The position numbers and the translations under genes were made by a program. 64,000 nucleotides of DNA from Planococcus beigongshangi (GTDB lineage Bacteria; Bacillota; Bacilli; Bacillales_A; Planococcaceae), in assembly GCF_016820495.1 (NCBI RefSeq), contig NZ_JADHDU010000001.1:620257-684256 (forward strand), in the 5' to 3' direction. This document shows positions 36,680-45,011 of this stretch, one piece after another (the first letter of the stretch is position 1; every line of letters begins with the position of its first letter). A model generated the notes under the pieces. It was not told where the DNA came from. It was given only the letters and a program-made list of their open reading frames with translations, and did no database searches.

Positions 36680-36707
36680 TTGAAATCGCTTACAAATATC
36701 ATATAGA
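36680..36707 (+). promoter_or_regulatory. Probable promoter of the acyl-CoA carboxylase operon
   Basis: TTGAAA at 36680-36685 and TATAGA at 36702-36707 with a 16-base spacer, 37 bases before the biotin carboxylase start. The -35 overlaps a consensus cre site. Confidence 0.5.
36681..36694 (+). promoter_or_regulatory. Consensus cre site (CcpA operator)
   Basis: TGAAATCGCTTACA matches all 14 positions of the catabolite-response consensus TGWAANCGNTNWCA. It overlaps the proposed -35, a position where CcpA binding would repress. Binding itself is inferred. Confidence 0.7.
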
Positions 36708-36743
36708 CTATAGAAGGGAGAAAACATAGGGGGTATTTCTGAT

Positions 36744-38093
36744 ATGAAAAAAATCCTGATTGCAAACCGGGGAGAAATTGCGCGTCGCATTATCCGTACA
36801 TGTGAACGCCTCGGTATTGAAACTGTTGCAATCCACTCGGAGGCAGATGGGGATCTGCCTTATGCGAAAGAAGCGACAGAAGCTGTGCTGATCGGGCCAA
36901 ATCCGGTTGTGCAGTCCTATTTACAGGCAGATAAAATACTTGAAGCGGCGAAACAGCATAATGTGGATGCGATCCATCCCGGTTATGGGCTGTTGTCCGA
37001 AAATGCAGGATTTGCACGTAAAGTAAAAGAAGCAGGTTTTATTTTCATCGGTCCGGACAGTGATATCATCGACATGATGGGGGATAAGATCGAATCCCGC
37101 CGCGCCATGATCAAAGCAGGCGTGCCGGTTGTTCCGGGCACAGAAGAAGGTGTCGCGTCCTTGGAGGAAGCGATTGAAGAAGCGGCTAAAATCGGTTATC
37201 CGCTGATGTTGAAAGCAAGTGGAGGCGGTGGCGGAATCGGAATGGTGCGCTGTGAAAGTGAGCAAGCGCTCAGTCAGCAATTCGATTCAGTCAAAAACCG
37301 TGCCAAAGCTTATTTCGGCAACGATGTGGTCTATCTCGAAAAGTTCATCGCGGATGCACGCCATATCGAAGTCCAGATCTTCGGCGATTCCCACGGCAAT
37401 ATCGTGCATCTTTTCGAACGTAATTGTTCCGTTCAGCGCCGTAATCAGAAAGTGATTGAAGAATCACCTTCTCCGCATCTGCCGCAGGAAGTGCGTGAGC
37501 GTTTATGCGAAGCTGCCATCCGTGCCGGTAAGGCAGTCGGATACAGCAACGCCGGAACCGTTGAATTCATCGTTGACCAGTCAAATGAGTTTTATTTCCT
37601 GGAGATGAACACACGGCTGCAGGTGGAGCATCCGGTTACGGAAGAAGTGACGGGACTCGATTTGGTTGAATGGCAGATCGACGTTGCGAGAGGCGGAAGG
37701 TTGCCTTTGCAGGAGACGATCACTTCAAAAGGGCATGCGATTGAATACCGTATTTACGCAGAAGATCCTAAAACGTTCTTCCCGTCGCCCGGTAAATTGG
37801 ATAAAATTGTATGGGGGGAAGAGGCGCGGATTGAAACCGGTTATGAGGAAGGCAACTCCGTAACGCCTTTTTATGACCCGATGATCTCAAAAGTGATCAT
37901 TACCGGGGACAACCGGATCGACGCCCTGGCAAAATCCCAGAAATTCTTTGCTCATACTTCAATCGACGGGGTAAAAACGAACATTCCATTGTTCAGGGAA
38001 TTTATCGAATCACAGGAATTCATCTCAGGGGAATATGCGACAGCTGTATTGCCGAAATGGATGGAAAAATCAAAGGAGGAGAAAACAGTATGA
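36744..38093 (+). CDS. Acyl-CoA carboxylase, biotin carboxylase subunit
   Basis: A 449-residue ATP-grasp biotin carboxylase. It shows LIANRGEIARRI at the start, the glycine-rich ATP lid GGGGGIGMVR near residue 165, and NTRLQVEHPVTE in the active site. Unlike pyc it carries no carboxyltransferase or carrier domain. With the next two genes it forms a complete three-part biotin enzyme separate from the fatty-acid acetyl-CoA carboxylase. It overlaps the carrier gene by four bases (ATGA). Confidence 0.93.
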   Translation: MKKILIANRGEIARRIIRTCERLGIETVAIHSEADGDLPYAKEATEAVLIGPNPVVQSYLQADKILEAAKQHNVDAIHPGYGLLSENAGFARKVKEAGFIFIGPDSDIIDMMGDKIESRRAMIKAGVPVVPGTEEGVASLEEAIEEAAKIGYPLMLKASGGGGGIGMVRCESEQALSQQFDSVKNRAKAYFGNDVVYLEKFIADARHIEVQIFGDSHGNIVHLFERNCSVQRRNQKVIEESPSPHLPQEVRERLCEAAIRAGKAVGYSNAGTVEFIVDQSNEFYFLEMNTRLQVEHPVTEEVTGLDLVEWQIDVARGGRLPLQETITSKGHAIEYRIYAEDPKTFFPSPGKLDKIVWGEEARIETGYEEGNSVTPFYDPMISKVIITGDNRIDALAKSQKFFAHTSIDGVKTNIPLFREFIESQEFISGEYATAVLPKWMEKSKEEKTV

Positions 38094-38305
38094 AAGAACT
38101 TAAAGCGACAATGGCAGGAACAGTATTGAATGTAATGGTAGGGGAAGGCGACGCAGTTTCAGCGGGCCAGGCAATTTTGACGATCGAATCAATGAAAATG
38201 GAAATCCCGGTCGAAGCGGAATTTTCAGGGTCAGTGGAGAAAGTGAATGTGGAAGTCGGCGGTTTTGTTAACGAAGGCGATACATTGGTAACTTTGGCAG
38301 AGTAA
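38090..38305 (+). CDS. Biotin carboxyl carrier protein
   Basis: A 71-residue stand-alone biotinyl domain. The biotin-lysine lies in ESMKMEIP. The start at 38090 follows AAAGGAGGAG and overlaps the stop of the biotin carboxylase gene; upstream in-frame codons would read through that gene. Short carriers of this type (YngHB-like) serve acyl-CoA carboxylases. Confidence 0.92.
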   Translation: MKELKATMAGTVLNVMVGEGDAVSAGQAILTIESMKMEIPVEAEFSGSVEKVNVEVGGFVNEGDTLVTLAE

Positions 38306-38332
38306 TTTCAGCAACGAGCAAAGGGGATGGGC

Positions 38333-39886
38333 ATGATGACCAAAACAACTGAAACAATGGGGTATAATGAACGGCTCGAAGAAAAGCTGGCGAAAATCTT
38401 TGCCGGTGGGGCACCGAAATATCATGAAAAAATGAAAGAGAGCAACAAGCTGTTCGTCCGCGACCGCTTGAAACTGCTTTTCGATGATGAAAAATACGTG
38501 GAAGACGGCCGCTTTGCGAATGTTGAAGCGGAAGGCCTTCCGGCTGATGGCGTTGTGACGGCAATCGGCAAAGTCAATGGCCAGACGGTTTGTGTCATGG
38601 CCAACGATTCGACTGTCAAAGCCGGATCGTGGGGTTCACGGACGGTGGAGAAAATCATCCGCATCCAGGAAACGGCTGAAAAAATGCAGGTTCCGATGCT
38701 GTATTTGGTCGATTCCGCTGGAGCACGCATCACAGACCAGCTGGATATGTTCCCGAACCGCAGAGGGGCAGGGAAGATTTTCCACAATCAAGTAAGGATG
38801 TCCGGCATGGTGCCGCAGGTCTGCCTGTTATTCGGACCATCAGCTGCAGGCGGAGCTTACATACCAGCCTTCTGTGATATCGTCATCATGGTTGAAGGAA
38901 ATGCTTCGATGTATCTTGGCTCTCCGCGCATGGCGGAAAAAGTCATCGGTGAAAAAGTGACGCTTGAAGAAATGGGCGGCGCACGCATGCACTGTACCGT
39001 AAGTGGTGTTGGCGATGTGCTTGTATCAACAGAAGAGGAAGCAATTTCAGAAGCCCGACGCTACTTGACGAATTTCCCGGCTAATTTCGCTGTGAAACCG
39101 GAAAACATTGAAGCGAAGGCTGCCAAAGCAGGGCGTTCACTGGAAGCGATCATTCCTGAAAACCAAAATGCGCCATTTGATATGTATGAATTGATCGATC
39201 AGCTGATTGATGAAGGATCGTTCTTTGATATCAAAAAACTTTTCGCACCGGAATTGATCACTGGACTTGCCCGCATTGACGGACAGGTAGTCGGGATCCT
39301 TGCCAACCAGCCGAAAGTGAAAGGCGGCGTATTATTCGGGGATTCTGCGGATAAAGGCGCGAAATTCATCACTCTCTGTGATGCATTCTCGATCCCGCTC
39401 CTCTTCCTTGCAGATGTACCCGGATTCATGATCGGCACAAAAGTTGAACGGGCGGGCATCATCCGCCACGGGGCAAAATTCATCGCAGCCATGAGCTCTG
39501 CGACTGTGCCGAAAATTTCGGTCATCGTCCGTAAAGCGTACGGTGCCGGATTATATGCCATGGCAGGTCCTGCATTCGAACCGGACGTCTGCATCGCCCT
39601 CCCGACAGCGCAAATCGCTGTCATGGGACCGGAGGCTGCGGTAAACGCAGTCTACTCGAATAAAATCGAAGCGATCGAAGACCCGAAAGAGCGCTTGAAA
39701 TATGTACAGGAAAAACATCAGGAGTATAAAGAGGAGATCGATATCTATAAACTGGCTTCTGAACTCATCATCGATGAAATCGTAGCGCCATCCGATCTCC
39801 GTGAAGTCCTGTCGCAGCGTCTGGCATTCTACGAAACAAAAGATATGCCGCTGCCGTATCGAAAACATGCGGTCACTCCTGTATAA
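38333..39886 (+). CDS. Acyl-CoA carboxylase, carboxyltransferase subunit
   Basis: A 517-residue carboxyltransferase of the propionyl/methylcrotonyl-CoA carboxylase beta family, with two crotonase-like halves. Signature parts include VDSAGARI, AGGAYIPAFCD, MGGARMHC in the first half and ADVPGFMIGTKVERAG in the second. The text lies between the propionyl- and methylcrotonyl-CoA types, so the substrate is unresolved. The start at 38333 is six bases after AAAGGGG; an ATG two codons upstream touches that site. Last gene of the operon. Confidence 0.92.
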   Translation: MMTKTTETMGYNERLEEKLAKIFAGGAPKYHEKMKESNKLFVRDRLKLLFDDEKYVEDGRFANVEAEGLPADGVVTAIGKVNGQTVCVMANDSTVKAGSWGSRTVEKIIRIQETAEKMQVPMLYLVDSAGARITDQLDMFPNRRGAGKIFHNQVRMSGMVPQVCLLFGPSAAGGAYIPAFCDIVIMVEGNASMYLGSPRMAEKVIGEKVTLEEMGGARMHCTVSGVGDVLVSTEEEAISEARRYLTNFPANFAVKPENIEAKAAKAGRSLEAIIPENQNAPFDMYELIDQLIDEGSFFDIKKLFAPELITGLARIDGQVVGILANQPKVKGGVLFGDSADKGAKFITLCDAFSIPLLFLADVPGFMIGTKVERAGIIRHGAKFIAAMSSATVPKISVIVRKAYGAGLYAMAGPAFEPDVCIALPTAQIAVMGPEAAVNAVYSNKIEAIEDPKERLKYVQEKHQEYKEEIDIYKLASELIIDEIVAPSDLREVLSQRLAFYETKDMPLPYRKHAVTPV

Positions 39887-39902
39887 TGGATAATATGGAT
39901 GT

Positions 39903-39933
39903 GAAGTCTGCCTTGCCGGCAGGCTTCTTTTTT
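39903..39933 (+). terminator. Intrinsic terminator of the acyl-CoA carboxylase operon
   Basis: GAAGTCTGCC / GGCAGGCTTC stem followed by T6. Confidence 0.9.
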
Positions 39934-39960
39934 AAAACTACATATCAAGGGAATAGCATA

Positions 39961-40074
39961 AATATACCGCTTCGGCGCTAGAGAAGTCTCTAGAGATATG
40001 GAGCAAACCAGCGAAGACTCCTTGAGGAGAAAGCCCCCCGGAAAGCGAAGCTGTTTTGCGGAATATCGGTTACT
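39961..40074. repeat. Repeat family B, copy B3
   Basis: Begins AATATACCGCTTCGGCGCT and ends GTTTTGCGGAATATCGGTT. It contains a perfect hairpin CTAGAGA-AG-TCTCTAG, ATATGGAGCAAACCAGC, a small hairpin CTCCTTGAGGAG, and GCTGTTTTGCGGAATAT, which can pair with the ATATGGAGCAAAACAGC-type segment. It lacks the AATAAG/CTTATT module present in B1 and B2. Confidence 0.72.
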
Positions 40075-40134
40075 ATACTTATTTATTCATTTAATTTATC
40101 TTTATACATGGTTTATTAATATGGGAGGGATATC

Positions 40135-40995
40135 ATGAATTTTGCGATCGTAGGCGCAGGTGCGGTGGGTATGCTAACTGCTTCTTTACTTAAGGAAGCG
40201 GGTTGCGGCGTCCGGTTGATCACCCGGAGGCCGGAACAGGCAGAGCGCATCAATGCAGAAGGCATCAGCAGGGACGGCAAAGTCCAATACATACAAGCTT
40301 CCAGCGGATGGGAGTCGATTCCATCGAATGCGTTTATCTTCGTCACTGTAAAATATGGCCAGCTGCCGGAAGTCATTGAGAAGCTCAAAAGCAATTGCCT
40401 GGCCAATCCAATCGTTTTTCTGCAAAACGGGATGATGCATCTGGAAATGCTCCGCCATCTTCCGCAGAAGAATATAGCTGCCGGTGTCGTTGAACACGGT
40501 GCATTGAAAGAGGGCGACACCCATGTCCGCCATACAGGCAAAGGAACATACAGGCTGGCGCTTCTTGCAGGCGATGAAGAGCGTTTTCTTCCCTTGCTGA
40601 ACATCAACGGAGTCGGTTGTGAATGGCAGGAAGATGCGGATCGGCTGCTGTTCCGGAAAGTGCTGCTGAATTGCCTGATTAATCCGCTGACAGCGTTGCT
40701 GTCGATTAAAAACGGTGAGCTGCTCAGCAACGTGCATGCCTATGAATTATTAAAGAATGTTTATACGGAATTGTATTCCGCATTCCCGGAAATTGATGCG
40801 CTGCTGCCGTTTGAACAGGTTACAACCTTATGTGCCTCTACTGCCGGCAACACTTCATCAATGCTTGCTGATAAATTGGCTGGGCGTAAAATGGAATTGG
40901 ATACGATCCTGTTATATACCATCAAGCGCTCCCGCTATACACTGCCGACCTTACAGACTTTCTATCATCTATTGAAGGCGGTTGAAGAAGAGTGA
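40135..40995 (+). CDS. panE: 2-dehydropantoate 2-reductase
   Basis: A 286-residue NADPH-dependent reductase that makes pantoate for CoA synthesis. The Rossmann motif VGAGAVG is at residues 6-12, the catalytic Lys is in FRKVLLNCLINPLTAL, and NTSSMLADKLAGRKMELD carries the substrate-binding residues. The position fits ylbQ of B. subtilis. It overlaps the next gene by one base. Confidence 0.9.
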   Translation: MNFAIVGAGAVGMLTASLLKEAGCGVRLITRRPEQAERINAEGISRDGKVQYIQASSGWESIPSNAFIFVTVKYGQLPEVIEKLKSNCLANPIVFLQNGMMHLEMLRHLPQKNIAAGVVEHGALKEGDTHVRHTGKGTYRLALLAGDEERFLPLLNINGVGCEWQEDADRLLFRKVLLNCLINPLTALLSIKNGELLSNVHAYELLKNVYTELYSAFPEIDALLPFEQVTTLCASTAGNTSSMLADKLAGRKMELDTILLYTIKRSRYTLPTLQTFYHLLKAVEEE

Positions 40996-41375
40996 TGAAC
41001 ATCCTTCAAAATATGGGCGCGGTCTTGGTGTTTGCGCCATTTCTTGCATTTATCCTATTATTATTTGCCAGCCGTAAAAGACTGAAAAAAAGAGCCATCG
41101 GGTTTTCGGCCGACCTGACCACCTTTCTTTTATTTCTGTCAGTCCCGGTGTCGGTCGATGCTTTATGGGGTATACAGATTTCTTTCGGCCTGTATGTGGC
41201 AGCGATCCTGATCGCCATCATCCTTCTTGTGATGGAATGGAAAGGATCTAAAGAAATCGAAGTGCTCAAGTATATCCGGAAAACGTGGCGACTTTACTTT
41301 TTATTATTATCATCTTCGTATATCCTCATATGGGTTGCGGGCCTAGCATTGACCGTCATCAGTTTTACTGGATGA
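40995..41375 (+). CDS. DUF3397 membrane protein
   Basis: A 126-residue protein with four transmembrane segments (about 8-26, 37-53, 60-80 and 96-120). It matches the DUF3397 family, which commonly lies between panE and bshC in Bacillales. Function unknown. The ATG at 40995 overlaps the panE stop (TGATG). Confidence 0.78.
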   Translation: MNILQNMGAVLVFAPFLAFILLLFASRKRLKKRAIGFSADLTTFLLFLSVPVSVDALWGIQISFGLYVAAILIAIILLVMEWKGSKEIEVLKYIRKTWRLYFLLLSSSYILIWVAGLALTVISFTG

Positions 41376-41478
41376 CAGTCGATGCTTTTTTGAATGCTTT
41401 TATCAGGCTGATTTTTTTAAAACCGATGCCGGGTCTGATATAGTAGGTGTTATGTAATGGGAAAAGGGGATTCGTAAG

Positions 41479-43097
41479 ATGAAATTAGCAGAACAATTCG
41501 TATCGCCTACAAGCGATTTGATGAATGATTACATAAACGGCGAAGAAAAGCTGCGCCGCTATTTTTCGTACAGCCCGGATCAGGCATCATTTGCTGCGAG
41601 ACAGCAAAAACTCCGGGAACATAAGGTCGACCGCAAAGATCTAAGTTCCATCATCCGCAGCTATATGGAGCCGTTCGGCATATCCGAAAAAGCCGAGCAG
41701 CATCTGAAGGATTTCACCGATGGAGCATCCGTGGTGATTACAGGTCAGCAGGCGGGTCTTTTGACGGGTCCGTTGTATACGGTCCATAAAGCCATATCGG
41801 CTATCCTTCTCGCAGAAGAGGCCAGCCGGCAGCTTGGCGAAAAAGTGATTCCAGTATTTTGGATTGCCGGAGAAGACCATGATCTCGCAGAAATCAGCCA
41901 TCTGTACCGTGAAGTGAACGGGCGGGTTGAAAAGCTCAATTTCCCGCATGCGGAATACGGCAAGAAAACAGCGTCCACTGCACAACTCAATAAGACGGAA
42001 ATCGAAAGCTTTCTTTCGGAATACTTTAGAAGCCTGCCGGAAACTGTCCATTCCAAAGAGTTGCAGCAACTATTATTCGGTTTTTAGAAACGGCTGAAAC
42101 CTTTACAGAGTTCTTTTCAGTCATGCTTAATCACTTTTTCAAAAAAACGGGATTACTGTTCATTGACGCAGCTTTTTCTGGCTTAAGAAGATATGAATCG
42201 GAATATTTTGTGCAGCTGATCGAGCAGGCGCAGGGAATCGCTGAACGTGTTCACGGAGCGGAAGCGGAATTGATTGCCATGGGTTATAATGCGCCGCTTT
42301 CAGCAGAAACTGACGCAGCCAATCTGTTCATCACGGTGAAAGAAGAGCGCATCCTGTTGAAAAGGGAAGGCGATGAATTTATCGGCAATAATGGCAGCGT
42401 CCGTTTCAGCAGGAATGAACTGCTGGCCATTGCAAAGAATAATCCTGAAATCCTAAGTAATAACGTAGTGACACGGCCTTTGATGCAGGAAATGGTATTT
42501 CCGGTACTGGCTTTCGTCGGCGGGCCTGGGGAAATCGCCTATTGGGCTGTGTTTAAAAGTGCTTTTGAATTGATGGGGATGGAAATGCCGGTCATCATGC
42601 CCCGTTTGGGAATGACCCTTGTCAACCGCCGCGTCCAGGTGCTGTTTGAAAAATACAGCCTGACTTTTAAAGATTTGGTGGTTGATCGAAAAGCACTCCA
42701 GCTGAAAGCGGACCTGCTGGATAGCGTAAGGGAAAAAGAAGCGGAACAGATGGTCGAGGACCTGGTGAAGAAACTGGAGCGGGATTATGCAGAGATTCAA
42801 ACCGTGTTCACCGAAATCAGTAAAGGATTGACACCTTTGGTGGAAAAGAATCTGCAATTTCACTTGAAACAGCTTAACTTCCTGAAGCATAAACTGGAAG
42901 ACGAAGTGGTGCTTCAAAACAGTGTGCAATTCGGGCATTATGATTACCTTGAAAACGAATTGATTCCAAATGGCACGCCCCAGGAACGAATTTATAATCC
43001 GATTCCTTATCTGAATGAGTATGGACCGGATTTAATCGACAAATTATTGGACCTTGAGTTGAAATATGACAAAAATCATAAAATCATCTATTTTTAA
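41479..43097 (+). pseudogene. bshC: Bacillithiol cysteine-adding enzyme BshC, frameshifted
   Basis: BshC joins cysteine to glucosaminyl-malate in bacillithiol synthesis. Here the reading frame breaks after residue 202: the first part (41479-42087) ends at TAG in a run of five T (42081-42085), and the rest continues in the -1 frame to 43097. Adding one T to the run restores GFLETAETFTEFF and a 539-residue protein, the usual BshC length, with both halves well conserved (VITGQQAGLLTGP, WIAGEDHDLAE; then FKKTGLLFIDA, AFVGGPGEIAYW). A recent mutation, a sequencing error, or -1 slippage on T-TTT are all possible. AAAAGGGG precedes the ATG. Confidence 0.88.
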
Positions 43098-43102
43098 TGC
43101 TG

Positions 43103-43131
43103 AAAAGCCTGCTGTAGCAGGCTTTTTTTTG
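43103..43131 (+). terminator. Intrinsic terminator after bshC
   Basis: AAAGCCTGCT / AGCAGGCTTT stem followed by T8 overall. Confidence 0.92.
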
Positions 43132-43190
43132 TTTCAATAAGTTCATTTGAGACATGTGTTTGTAACATACATGAAATATTTCAAAAACAA

Positions 43191-43216
43191 GTGGTGGGAA
43201 GTGGGGGATTGTGGTA
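43191..43216 (+). promoter_or_regulatory. Probable MraZ operator: three GTGG boxes at 10-bp spacing
   Basis: GTGGT, GTGGG and GTGGT begin at 43191, 43201 and 43211, exactly one helical turn apart, 30-55 bases before the mraZ start. A possible -10 TACAAT follows at 43224-43229. MraZ proteins in E. coli and Mycoplasma bind arrays of G-rich boxes with this spacing upstream of their own gene. Confidence 0.7.
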
Positions 43217-43245
43217 CATTAATTACAATAAGCGGGGTGAAGGGT

Positions 43246-43677
43246 ATGTTCATGGGCGAATATCAACATAGCGTTGATTCAAAGGGACGATTGATCGTTC
43301 CGGCTAAATTTCGTGAACTTCTGGGAGATAATTTTGTTATCACCAGAGGCCTGGACCAATGCTTATTTGGATACACGATGGATGAATGGCAGAAGATCGA
43401 AGAGAAGTTGAAAGAACTTCCTGTCACCAAAAAAGACGCCCGGGCATTTACCCGCTTCTTCTTTTCAGGAGCCACGGAAGTGGAACTGGATAAGCAAGGA
43501 CGCGTCAACATCCCATCAACTTTGGTGTCTTATGCAAAGCTCGAAAAGGAATGCATCATTCTGGGAGTTTCCAACCGCTTTGAAATCTGGGCGAAAGATT
43601 CCTGGGAAGAATATTTTGCAGCTTCTGAAGACTCGTTTAACGACATCGCAGAAAACCTAGTGGATTTTGACTTTTAA
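43246..43677 (+). CDS. mraZ: Division/cell wall cluster transcriptional regulator MraZ
   Basis: A 143-residue AbrB-fold (swapped-hairpin) DNA-binding protein with two SpoVT-AbrB-like repeats, each holding the MraZ signature ([13 protein letters not shown] near residues 10-22 and [12 protein letters not shown] near 84-95). The ATG at 43246 gives exactly the B. subtilis length; longer starts run into the operator. First gene of the division and wall cluster. Confidence 0.95.
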   Translation: MFMGEYQHSVDSKGRLIVPAKFRELLGDNFVITRGLDQCLFGYTMDEWQKIEEKLKELPVTKKDARAFTRFFFSGATEVELDKQGRVNIPSTLVSYAKLEKECIILGVSNRFEIWAKDSWEEYFAASEDSFNDIAENLVDFDF

Positions 43678-43698
43678 ATTAGAAACGGAGGGAATGGA

Positions 43699-44637
43699 TT
43701 GTTCAACCACACCACGGTTTTACTCCATGAGACTGTCGATGGACTGAACATTCGTCCTGACGGCATATATGTGGACTGCACTTTAGGAGGCGCAGGACAC
43801 AGTGAGTATCTGGTCCGTCAGCTTTCCGATGAAGGCCATCTGTATTGTTTCGATCAGGATGAAACAGCTATCGGCCATGCGAAGGAAAAGCTGAAAGACT
43901 ATGTACATAGAATTACGTTTATCCATGCCAACTTCAAAGATCTTAAAAATGAACTTGAACAGCGGGGCATTGAAAAAGTTGATGGGATCCTATACGACCT
44001 AGGCGTTTCATCTCCACAGCTGGACACTCCTGAGCGCGGCTTCAGTTACCATAATGATGCACCGCTTGATATGAGGATGGACCAAAGTGCCCCACTCAGC
44101 GCTTATGAAGTGGTAAATGAATGGGCTTTCGAAGAGCTGGTCCGCATTTTCTACCGTTACGGTGAAGAAAAATTTTCCAAGCAGATTGCCCGGAAAATTG
44201 AAGCCGCACGGGAAAAGGCACCGATTGAAACAACCGGCCAATTAGTTGAATGCATTAAAGAAGGCATACCGGCATTCGCAAGAAGAACTGGAGGCCATCC
44301 AGCCAAACGCGTTTTCCAGGCCATTCGGATTGCAGTTAACGATGAACTCGGCGCAGCCGAAACTTCGCTGCAGGATGCTATCACGCTGCTTGCTCCTAAA
44401 GGGCGGATCAGTGTCATCACTTTCCATTCACTGGAAGACCGCATTTGCAAAACGATTTTTAAAGAAGCTTCGTCGCTTCCGGAATTGCCGCCGAACTTCC
44501 CGGTTATTCCGACAGGACAAGAACCTTTATTGAAACTTATTACCCGGAAGCCGATCCTCCCGAGCGAAGAGGAATTGGAACATAATAATCGGTCACGGTC
44601 AGCGAAATTAAGGATTGCAGAAAAAATTAGAGAATAG
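43699..44637 (+). CDS. rsmH: 16S rRNA (cytosine1402-N4)-methyltransferase RsmH
   Basis: A 312-residue SAM methyltransferase (MraW) that modifies C1402 in the ribosomal decoding centre. Motifs: [13 protein letters not shown] at the start, [10 protein letters not shown] (motif I), [12 protein letters not shown] and FHSLEDR. The start is TTG with GGAGGGA about seven bases upstream; the nearby ATG is out of frame. Confidence 0.95.
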   Translation: MFNHTTVLLHETVDGLNIRPDGIYVDCTLGGAGHSEYLVRQLSDEGHLYCFDQDETAIGHAKEKLKDYVHRITFIHANFKDLKNELEQRGIEKVDGILYDLGVSSPQLDTPERGFSYHNDAPLDMRMDQSAPLSAYEVVNEWAFEELVRIFYRYGEEKFSKQIARKIEAAREKAPIETTGQLVECIKEGIPAFARRTGGHPAKRVFQAIRIAVNDELGAAETSLQDAITLLAPKGRISVITFHSLEDRICKTIFKEASSLPELPPNFPVIPTGQEPLLKLITRKPILPSEEELEHNNRSRSAKLRIAEKIRE

Positions 44638-44648
44638 GACGTGTTTTT

Positions 44649-45011
44649 ATGGCGTTGAATGCAAGAAAAGAGACTTATATCCAACAGCCGGCCGTTCCTC
44701 ACACTCCGAGTCACCAGCCGGGCAGAAAAAAAGCCCTCATTACAAAAGGGGAAAAGGTTTTGTATCTATCTTTCTTGGCTGTATTCGTAATGTGCGCATT
44801 GCTGGTTCTTCAAAATCAAGCCACAATTCAGGCTACCACCCATGAAATTCAGACAATTGAAAATGATATCAGTGAAATCCAGAGACAAAATACCGATTTG
44901 ACAGTGCAAGTAAGCGAACTTTCTACATATGAGCGCATTTGGGCAAAAGCCAAAGAGCTGGGCCTTACAATGAAGGATGAAAATGTAAAAGTAGTGGTGC
45001 CTGGACAATGA
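44649..45011 (+). CDS. ftsL: Cell division protein FtsL
   Basis: A 120-residue single-pass membrane protein: a basic cytoplasmic tail, one transmembrane helix (about 38-57) and an extracellular coiled coil (about 60-95). It partners DivIC and DivIB in the divisome. It overlaps pbpB by four bases (ATGA). Confidence 0.9.
   Translation: MALNARKETYIQQPAVPHTPSHQPGRKKALITKGEKVLYLSFLAVFVMCALLVLQNQATIQATTHEIQTIENDISEIQRQNTDLTVQVSELSTYERIWAKAKELGLTMKDENVKVVVPGQ

Noticed and set aside
42081-42087. Programmed -1 frameshift as the normal way to make BshC
   Set aside because: BshC is encoded in one frame in known relatives, and no strong stimulatory structure is evident; mutation or sequencing error is simpler.
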